The notes below the pieces were generated by a model, which worked only from the letters and a program-made list of their open reading frames with translations, was not told the DNA's origin and searched no databases. Shown here piece after piece: positions 1 through 3,831 of a stretch of DNA of 10,814 nucleotides. The stretch comes from Candidatus Parcubacteria bacterium (lineage in GTDB: Bacteria; Patescibacteriota; Minisyncoccia; Phycocordibacterales; SBAW01), in contig JACMMG010000064.1 of assembly GCA_014379165.1 (NCBI GenBank), positions 1 to 10,814 of the forward strand. The letters are read 5' to 3'. Each line of letters opens with the position of its first letter. The first letter of the stretch is position 1. Made by a program: the position numbers and the translations under genes.

Positions 1-2
1 GA

Positions 3-386
3 TTGAGAAGACAGCGAAGCAGCATAAGTACCTGGGGATTCCTGCTACGGGCCGTAGGGGTATGTCTGCTTGTTCTTATTGCTTTTTTTGCTTTGCGAGG
101 CGCTTGGAACATGTATGGGCGCTTTGCCACAGCCTCCCTGGAGCGTCAGGCGAGCGAGCAGGAGCTTGCGGCACTAGAAGCGCGTAATGCACAAGTTGCG
201 GCTGCAGTGGGCAATTTATCGTCTGAGCGGGGGGTAGAGGCAGAAGTCCGCGAGCGCTACGGAGTAGCAAAACCCGGCGAAGGGAAGATAGAAATCATAC
301 GAGATGAAGGGGAGGTGGAAAGCGGGGGAGATATTCCAACAGAAAATATATTTATGCGCGCGTGGCACGCGATTTTTAGATGGTAA
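3..386 (+). CDS. DivIC/FtsL-like septum formation initiator protein
   Basis: Small bitopic membrane protein of the DivIC/FtsB/FtsL type, expected to act in the divisome. The 127 residues show a short basic N-terminus, one hydrophobic segment (about residues 13-31), a coiled-coil stretch (about 44-75, rich in E, Q, A and L), and then the family hallmark near 76-98: charged residues, RERYGVAKPGEGKIEII, like the 'ReKYGLvkPGE' module of DivIC proteins. The C-terminal tail is acidic and ends in an aromatic patch. The reading starts at TTG on position 3, and the window edge prevents a check for an upstream start, so the true N-terminus may lie outside. A minus-strand tRNA-Gly gene begins 16 nt past the stop. 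The family call is good; the choice between DivIC, FtsB and FtsL cannot be made from sequence alone. Confidence 0.8.
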   Translation: MRRQRSSISTWGFLLRAVGVCLLVLIAFFALRGAWNMYGRFATASLERQASEQELAALEARNAQVAAAVGNLSSERGVEAEVRERYGVAKPGEGKIEIIRDEGEVESGGDIPTENIFMRAWHAIFRW

Positions 387-401
387 AGAGGTGCTTTGCA
401 G

Positions 402-472
402 TGCGAGTGGGGAGAATCGAACTCCCGCCCGATGCTTGGGAAGCATCTGTTCTGCCACTAAACCACACTCGC
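402..472 (-). tRNA. tRNA-Gly (anticodon CCC)
   Basis: Full cloverleaf on the minus strand. The acceptor GCGAGTG pairs with CACTCGC, the D arm is GTTT/GAAC, and the anticodon stem GATGC/GCATC closes the loop TTCCCAA, giving anticodon CCC (reads GGG). The T arm is GGGAG-TTCGATT-CTCCC. The discriminator base is A, and CCA is not encoded (CTG follows). The gene lies 21 nt downstream of the HxlR-type gene on the same strand, with a TAAAAT box at 484-489 (minus) that could serve as its own -10. Confidence 0.95.
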
Positions 473-493
473 GAACGCTTGGGATTTTAGCAT

Positions 494-778
494 TTAAAGA
501 TATTTCTCTCCATAGCGGCGCATGGCGCTCTCGACCATTTTTAAACCTCTGCCTTTTTCTGTTACAGAATAGCTGCCATCCTTTCGTTTTTTTATCAGGT
601 GTTCACTCTCTAAATTTTTTAGTTTGAGAGTTAATGTACGAGTGGAAATACCTGAAAGCGAGCGTTCCAGCTCGCAGAAGCGTTTTGGGCCTTCAAGCAT
701 ATCTCGTACCAAAAGCATCGTCCACGTGTCTGACAGCAGCGTAGCGGTTTGCTGTACCGGGCAGGGCGCGGTTTTCAT
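494..778 (-). CDS. HxlR/DUF24-family winged-helix regulator
   Basis: A 94-residue transcription factor consisting only of the HxlR (DUF24) winged helix-turn-helix. The N-terminus MKTAPCPVQQTATLLSDTW matches the family opening 'CPve...lgGKW', with one cysteine at residue 6. In characterised relatives (YodB, HypR) this Cys senses electrophile or thiol stress. The recognition region follows (LLVRDMLEGPKRFCELERSL, then GISTRTLTLKLKNLE), with the wing KRKDGSYSVTEKGRGL. At 94 residues it is near the short end of the family. It is transcribed divergently from the LUD gene across a 95-nt gap holding a perfect palindrome (818-836), so autoregulation and control of the LUD gene are likely. tRNA-Gly follows 21 nt after its stop. 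Redox sensing is inferred from family and neighbours. Confidence 0.9.
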   Translation of the reverse strand: MKTAPCPVQQTATLLSDTWTMLLVRDMLEGPKRFCELERSLSGISTRTLTLKLKNLESEHLIKKRKDGSYSVTEKGRGLKMVESAMRRYGEKYL

Positions 779-817
779 ATAGGTAATCCAACTATACCAC
801 AGGCTGCTCTTAAAGAG

Positions 818-836
818 TACTTTACAAAGTAAAGTA
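818..836. promoter_or_regulatory. Perfect palindromic operator, likely HxlR-type site
   Basis: TACTTTAC-AAA-GTAAAGTA is a perfect inverted repeat with 8-nt arms and a 3-nt spacer, between the divergent HxlR and LUD genes. The TACT...AGTA ends resemble operator sites of DUF24 regulators such as YodB. The LUD -35 box (821-826) lies inside it, so a bound dimer would block polymerase. The symmetry is seen; the binding protein is inferred from position. Confidence 0.7.
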
Positions 837-848
837 GGTCTGTATACT
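821..848 (+). promoter_or_regulatory. Sigma70-type promoter of the LUD gene
   Basis: The -35 TTTACA (821-826) and -10 TATACT (843-848) are separated by 16 nt and differ from consensus at one position each. The predicted start near 855 gives a leader of about 19 nt before the ATG at 874. No Shine-Dalgarno sequence is evident. A second small inverted repeat, TATAC-TTAG-GTATA (843-856), covers the -10. Confidence 0.6.
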
Positions 849-873
849 TAGGTATAACCCTAAAGACTTTTGT

Positions 874-1497
874 ATGAATTACAAAACACTTGTATCAGAT
901 GAGACATTGCAAAAAGTTGCATCAGAGCTCAAGAAGCGCAATTTCGATCCGATAATCGTACCGGACAAAGAAGAAGCGCTTAAAAAAATACAAGAGCTTA
1001 TTCCCCTAGGTGCGTCCGTAATGAACGGTGCGTCCCGCACGCTTGAAGAAATTGGTTTTATCGAGCACTTGAAATCCGATACGCATGGTTGGAATAATCT
1101 GCATAAGGCGATTGTAGGGGAAAGTGATCCGCAAAAACAACAGATTTTGCGTCGGGAGGCCCTTCTTTCCGATTTTTATCTCGGGTCCGTTCACGCGCTG
1201 GCCGAAACCGGGGAAATGGTCATAGCGTCAAATACCGGAAGCCAATTGCCGCATGTTGTATATAGTTCACCGAACCTTATTTTGGTGATAGGAACGCAAA
1301 AAATAGTCCCCACGCTTGAAGATGGAAGAAGGCGGCTGCGTGAGCATGTCGTACCGCTTGAAGATGTGCGCATGAAAGAAGTCTATGGTCCAACTATGGG
1401 CACGATGCTCAATAAGGAATTTATCTTTCACGGAGAAAGTTCCTTTACCGGCCGTAAGATTCACGTTCTCTTGGTCAATGAGAAGCTAGGGTTTTGA
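874..1497 (+). CDS. LUD-domain (LutC/YkgG-like) protein
   Basis: A 207-residue LUD-domain (DUF162) protein related to LutC/YkgG, which in other bacteria belongs to the L-lactate-oxidising LutABC system. Family signatures are the early basic/helical region, ASVMNGASRTLEEIG (47-61), the conserved core GSVHALAETGEMVIASNTGSQ (104-124), the VIGTQKIVPTLEDGRRRLREHV block (138-159), and a C-terminal KIHVLLVNEKLGF strand. Length is normal for a stand-alone LutC-type protein. No LutA or LutB partner lies in the window, and no iron-sulfur cysteines are present, as expected for LutC. The role here is therefore open: an orphan LUD protein in a thiol/redox setting (HxlR regulator upstream, glutaredoxin 53 nt downstream). 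Confidence 0.88.
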   Translation: MNYKTLVSDETLQKVASELKKRNFDPIIVPDKEEALKKIQELIPLGASVMNGASRTLEEIGFIEHLKSDTHGWNNLHKAIVGESDPQKQQILRREALLSDFYLGSVHALAETGEMVIASNTGSQLPHVVYSSPNLILVIGTQKIVPTLEDGRRRLREHVVPLEDVRMKEVYGPTMGTMLNKEFIFHGESSFTGRKIHVLLVNEKLGF

Positions 1498-1550
1498 CCC
1501 GGTTTCCCCGTGATATAGTAGTAATCTAGTTAAAATAAATAATCAGTATT

Positions 1551-1793
1551 ATGGATAAGCACGTAACTATTTACAGCACGCCGACTTGCCATTTCTGCCA
1601 TATGGCAAAAGAATTCTTCAACGAAAAAGGAGTGCAATACACCAACTATGATGTAGCCGCTGACCCGGTAAAACGCCAAGAAATGATCCAAATGACAGGC
1701 CAGCTCGGCGTACCAGTTATTGTAATTGACGGCGCGGCGATGGTCGGCTTTGACCGCAGCCGCCTTTCCCAAAAATTAGGTATCGAGGCGTAA
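1551..1793 (+). CDS. Glutaredoxin-like thiol-disulfide oxidoreductase
   Basis: An 80-residue single-domain glutaredoxin/NrdH-like protein, predicted to be cytosolic (no signal peptide). The active site TPTCHFC places the redox pair at C13 and C16. The cis-proline signature is GVPVIVIDG (P55), followed by the glutathione/partner-binding turn GFDRSRL (66-72). CHFC differs from both the CPYC of classical glutaredoxins and the CxQC of NrdH; it fits the mixed YruB/glutaredoxin-like group, so the electron donor (glutathione or thioredoxin reductase) cannot be assigned. The gene lies 53 nt after the LUD gene on the same strand and may be co-transcribed, although an AATAAT box 7 nt before its ATG could give a separate short-leader transcript. 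Confidence 0.9.
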   Translation: MDKHVTIYSTPTCHFCHMAKEFFNEKGVQYTNYDVAADPVKRQEMIQMTGQLGVPVIVIDGAAMVGFDRSRLSQKLGIEA

Positions 1794-1802
1794 TAAGTAG
1801 AA

Positions 1803-1824
1803 CGGGGGACTAGGGTGCTTGGGG
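1803..1824 (+). repeat. 22-nt direct repeat, distal copy of the tRNA-Phe 3' end
   Basis: Exact 22-nt match, same orientation, to 2061-2082, which spans the tRNA-Phe T-stem edge, acceptor 3' strand, discriminator and downstream flank. Similarity continues with mismatches for roughly 8-10 nt into the T arm (GATTCCAGG against GATCCCGG on the minus strand). It therefore looks like a partial tRNA-Phe 3' end duplicated about 258 nt downstream of the gene (minus-strand sense), as seen at integration scars. Confidence 0.85.
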
Positions 1825-1859
1825 GCCTGGAATCTGGGAAACACCACAAGAGTACTTCT

Positions 1860-1888
1860 ATTTTGTAGCTACCTTCGGTAGACAAAAT
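1860..1888. repeat. Bulged hairpin in intergenic spacer
   Basis: ATTTTGT (1860-1866) pairs with ACAAAAT (1882-1888), and the inner CTACC pairs with GGTAG around TTC, with an AG bulge. It lies about 70 nt after the glutaredoxin stop. No clear U-tract follows on either strand, so terminator function is uncertain. Confidence 0.6.
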
Positions 1889-1922
1889 AAGTCACCCGTG
1901 GTTTTCCCCAATCCTTCCTCCA

Positions 1923-1944
1923 CGGGGAACCAGTAGGTTCCCCG
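1923..1944. repeat. Perfect 9-bp hairpin with AGTA loop
   Basis: CGGGGAACC and GGTTCCCCG are exact reverse complements around AGTA. On the plus strand the next bases are ACCCCCTCC. CGACCCCCTCC here (1943-1953) also occurs in the tRNA-Phe gene (2098-2108) in the same orientation. Confidence 0.8.
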
Positions 1945-1968
1945 ACCCCCTCCCGCCCGGCCTCCAAG

Positions 1969-1989
1969 CCTGCACATTTTATGTGCAGG
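1969..1989. repeat. Perfect 9-bp hairpin with TTT loop
   Basis: CCTGCACAT and ATGTGCAGG are exact reverse complements around TTT. It directly precedes the inverted repeat copy at 1991-2002. Confidence 0.8.
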
Positions 1990-1990
1990 A

Positions 1991-2002
1991 CCTAGTCCCC
2001 CG
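1991..2002 (-). repeat. Inverted 12-nt copy of the tRNA-Phe trailer repeat
   Basis: CCTAGTCCCCCG is the exact reverse complement of the first 12 nt of both direct repeats (1803-1814 and 2061-2072). In RNA of either strand this central copy can pair with either flanking copy, but not both at once. Confidence 0.8.
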
Positions 2003-2030
2003 TGTCAGGAGGATAGGAGCGATAGCGACG

Positions 2031-2051
2031 AAAGGAACCTTTGGTTCCTTT
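2031..2051. repeat. Perfect 9-bp hairpin with TTT loop
   Basis: AAAGGAACC and GGTTCCTTT pair exactly around TTT. It lies inside the larger stem that 1991-2002 can form with 2061-2072. The bases just before it (AGCGATAGCGACGAA) resemble short hairpin-forming intergenic repeats seen in many bacterial genomes; this likeness is from general familiarity, not a search. Confidence 0.75.
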
Positions 2052-2060
2052 AGCCGGGGT

Positions 2061-2082
2061 CGGGGGACTAGGGTGCTTGGGG
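2061..2082 (+). repeat. 22-nt direct repeat, copy overlapping tRNA-Phe
   Basis: Partner of 1803-1824. Positions 2074-2082 belong to the tRNA-Phe gene (discriminator, acceptor 3' strand, one T-stem base); 2061-2073 is its immediate 3' flank on the minus strand. Confidence 0.85.
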
Positions 2083-2146
2083 CCGGGATCGAACCGGCGA
2101 CCCCCTCCTCTTCAGGGAGATGCTCTACCAACTGAGCTACCCAAGC
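2074..2146 (-). tRNA. tRNA-Phe (anticodon GAA)
   Basis: Minus-strand cloverleaf. The acceptor GCTTGGG pairs with CCCAAGC, the D arm is GCTC-AGTTGGTA-GAGC, and the anticodon stem TCTCC/GGAGG closes the loop CTGAAGA (GAA). The T arm is GCCGG-TTCGATC-CCGGC and the discriminator is A. CCA is not encoded (CCC follows). It starts 5 nt after the stop of the 93-residue membrane protein gene and probably shares its transcript. Its 3' end is the source of the 22-nt repeat found again at 1803-1824. Confidence 0.96.
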
Positions 2147-2151
2147 AGTGC

Positions 2152-2433
2152 TTATTCTTGCGGGTTTTGACCGCCTTGTCCAAAGAAATTAACGAACTGT
2201 GCCTCCCACCCTGTCGCATTCTCAAAAAATTGTTGGAGAGCGCCAAAGTATGGAGCAAGGTAGAAATAATATATGGATGCAGTTACTCCCACAATCGCGA
2301 GCCACCATACGACTCTGAACGTCGCGCTCCAACGCGCGGAACGACGCATGCCGTGGACAATTTTATTTGTCTCCTCGACGACTTTAGTGTTTTGACGTAC
2401 TAACTCTTTGAGCTCTTCAATCTCCTGATCCAC
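2152..2433 (-). CDS. Hypothetical 93-residue membrane protein with N-terminal coiled coil
   Basis: I do not recognise a named family, although small proteins of this layout are familiar from Parcubacteria. Residues 1-27 form a charged heptad-like helix (MDQEIEELKELVRQNTKVVEE...). A basic stretch, HGMRRSARWS (28-37), comes next, then one transmembrane helix at about 40-60 (VVWWLAIVGVTASIYYFYLA), then an amphipathic tail rich in F, Q and G. By the positive-inside rule the N-terminus is cytoplasmic. The start is GTG. The extended -10 box TGC-TATATT (minus strand, box at 2440-2445) ends 6 nt before it, consistent with a leaderless message. tRNA-Phe follows after 5 nt. Function unknown. Confidence 0.72.
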   Translation of the reverse strand: MDQEIEELKELVRQNTKVVEETNKIVHGMRRSARWSATFRVVWWLAIVGVTASIYYFYLAPYFGALQQFFENATGWEAQFVNFFGQGGQNPQE

Positions 2434-2439
2434 AAAATC

Positions 2440-2448
2440 AATATAGCA
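2440..2448 (-). promoter_or_regulatory. Extended -10 promoter of the 93-residue gene and tRNA-Phe
   Basis: Read on the minus strand, TGC-TATATT is an extended -10 element. It ends 6 nt upstream of the GTG start (2433-2431), which would place the transcript start at or next to the start codon. No good -35 is visible. Confidence 0.45.
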
Positions 2449-2497
2449 AAAAACCTTTGTATGCGCGAGGGTAGACTCCGTGATACATTAATTGCGC

Positions 2498-2569
2498 GCC
2501 CTCGTAGCTCAATGGATAGAGCAATCCCGTCCTAAGGGAAAGATGTAGGTTCGATTCCTGCCGAGGGCA
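2498..2569 (+). tRNA. tRNA-Arg (anticodon CCT)
   Basis: Plus-strand cloverleaf. The acceptor GCCCTCG pairs with CGAGGGC, and the D arm is GCTC-AATGGATA-GAGC. The anticodon stem ATCCC/GGGAA has an A-A mismatch at its outer pair (27-43), around the loop GTCCTAA (CCT, reads AGG). The T arm is GTAGG-TTCGATT-CCTGC and the discriminator is A. CCA is not encoded. It converges on hsp20, whose stop is 33 nt downstream. Confidence 0.95.
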
Positions 2570-2595
2570 TAGTACATCGACCGGAATGCGACGGC

Positions 2596-2607
2596 ACTAA
2601 ATTTAGT
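2596..2607. repeat. 12-nt AT-rich palindrome between converging genes
   Basis: ACTAAATTTAGT is a perfect palindrome spanning the hsp20 stop codon and the end of the tRNA-Arg trailer. It could be a weak bidirectional end signal, but it has no GC stem, so terminator function is doubtful. Confidence 0.3.
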
Positions 2608-3103
2608 TTGATCTAACTTTAAGTTTTGCCTGGCGGCCTTTGTCGAGTTTTGGAAGTCGGATCATTAGAAGGCCATGCTTTTCCACTGCTTCCGCCTCTT
2701 CAACTTCAATTTCTTGAGGGAGTACAATCGTGCGGGAAAATGAGCCCCAATAGAGCTCTTCAAAGAAAAATTCTCCGGTCGCACCATCTGTATGCTGTTC
2801 TCGTTTACCGCGGATAGTTACCATGTCGCGCGTTATGGTTACATCGAGGTCTTCCGGTTTGACACCAGCGATCATAGCTTTAACTACAATGTGAGTCGGG
2901 GTTTGATATACGTCTACTGAAAGCTCACCGTCTATAGGCTCTTCTGGAACCATTGCAGGAGAAGGAGCACGCCGTTCGCCGTTTGTATTGCGTGTCTGTG
3001 GGGCGAAACTACCGCTTTCAAGGTCGTCAAAAGACGCATACGAATCATCAGCTCCGGAACTTCCGGTAAGCCAGTCAAAGAGAGATTTTTTATCACGTGC
3101 CAT
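2603..3103 (-). CDS. Small heat-shock protein (Hsp20/alpha-crystallin family)
   Basis: A 166-residue ATP-independent holdase chaperone. A variable, polar N-terminal arm (1-57, rich in S, D and G) precedes the alpha-crystallin domain (about 58-153). That domain opens with ELSVDVYQTPTHIVVKAMIAGVKPEDLDVTI, continues through TIRGKRE and a longer loop (HTDGATGEFFFEELYWGSFSRTIVLP), and ends with the family signature GLLMIRLPK (144-152). The C-terminal anchor that docks neighbouring subunits is probably LKV (161-163), a variant of I-x-I. Length is normal. It is the last gene of the tsaD-valS-prsW-hsp20 cluster, 24 nt after the protease gene. No heat-shock operator (CIRCE) is visible ahead of it. Confidence 0.92.
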   Translation of the reverse strand: MARDKKSLFDWLTGSSGADDSYASFDDLESGSFAPQTRNTNGERRAPSPAMVPEEPIDGELSVDVYQTPTHIVVKAMIAGVKPEDLDVTITRDMVTIRGKREQHTDGATGEFFFEELYWGSFSRTIVLPQEIEVEEAEAVEKHGLLMIRLPKLDKGRQAKLKVRSN

Positions 3104-3127
3104 ACAGATGCAGCTTTCAAAGCTAAC

Positions 3128-3814
3128 TTAACAATAGTCTCGAGTAGGTTGTTTAATACGCTCTACAAACACGAGTGCCAGGACAACACCAACCCACATC
3201 ACCAGAAAAATCCAGAGGGTCATGCCGCCGCTCCCTCCTAGTATAAAAAAATTAAAGAGTGTATGCAAGATAATGGCAAGGACAACTCCTAGCAGTGTAG
3301 CCATTTTCCGCACGACAAGGTTTTTGGAGAAGGAAAGGGCGAGGGCAATACCGATCGTCGCTGAAGAAAGGGTATGTAAAAGTGTAGCTCCGATGAAGCG
3401 CAAGTCACCGGTCACGATCGTGCCCAAGATGTCACCTTGACTTAGAGGGCCCATAAGGAAAAGAGCGTTTTCAACTGCGGAAAACCCTAAAGCCGCAGTG
3501 ACCATATAAATGACAGCATCGAGCGGTTCATCAAATACATGGGCGCGCAGGGCAGTTACATATGCCGCGAAGAACTTTAAAAGTTCTTCGGAAGCGGCCC
3601 ATATAAAAAGGAGCATCGCTCCCGTAAAATACGCCATTGCAAAGCGTTCAATATAATAGACAGGGAAGACTGCAAGGCCACCCGCCACAAAACACAGAAA
3701 TATGTAACGCTTCGGCTCCGGTTCACACCGGTCCTCAAGAAGCCAAAAAAAGAGCCATAAAAGCGCCGGCAAAACTCCACCAAGAAAGGCAATAAAAAGA
3801 ACGGGAGAAAGCAT
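3128..3814 (-). CDS. PrsW-family intramembrane protease
   Basis: A 228-residue polytopic membrane protein with the conserved PrsW glutamic-type protease motifs. They are EExxK in ASEELLKFF (E76, E77, K80), FxxxEN in GFSAVENALF (F111, E115, N116), a conserved histidine in LLHTLSSA (H147), and HxxxN in LHTLFNFF (H184, N188). About seven to eight hydrophobic segments are visible. PrsW in Bacillus cleaves the anti-sigma factor RsiW; the wider family includes stress-response membrane proteases, and the substrate here is unknown. Length is typical. It lies 17 nt after valS and 24 nt before hsp20. A TATACT box (minus, 3826-3821) ends 6 nt before its ATG and might drive a separate leaderless message for prsW-hsp20. 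Confidence 0.9.
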   Translation of the reverse strand: MLSPVLFIAFLGGVLPALLWLFFWLLEDRCEPEPKRYIFLCFVAGGLAVFPVYYIERFAMAYFTGAMLLFIWAASEELLKFFAAYVTALRAHVFDEPLDAVIYMVTAALGFSAVENALFLMGPLSQGDILGTIVTGDLRFIGATLLHTLSSATIGIALALSFSKNLVVRKMATLLGVVLAIILHTLFNFFILGGSGGMTLWIFLVMWVGVVLALVFVERIKQPTRDYC

Positions 3815-3831
3815 ATGCTTAGTATACTGCC

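Noticed and set aside
304..627. Plus-strand ORF of 107 codons across 304-627
   Set aside because: It overlaps the DivIC end, the complete tRNA-Gly gene and the HxlR gene, and its product has no recognisable domain.
1494..1519. TTGACC/TATAGT promoter before the glutaredoxin gene
   Set aside because: Spacing is only 14 nt, too short for a standard sigma70 promoter.
1803..2082. CRISPR array or insertion sequence in the hairpin region
   Set aside because: Only two direct copies with unrelated content between them, no regular spacers and no transposase.
2041..2403. Plus-strand ORF of 120 codons across the tRNA-Phe gene
   Set aside because: It runs antisense through tRNA-Phe and the better-supported 93-residue membrane protein; its peptide reflects the tRNA complement.
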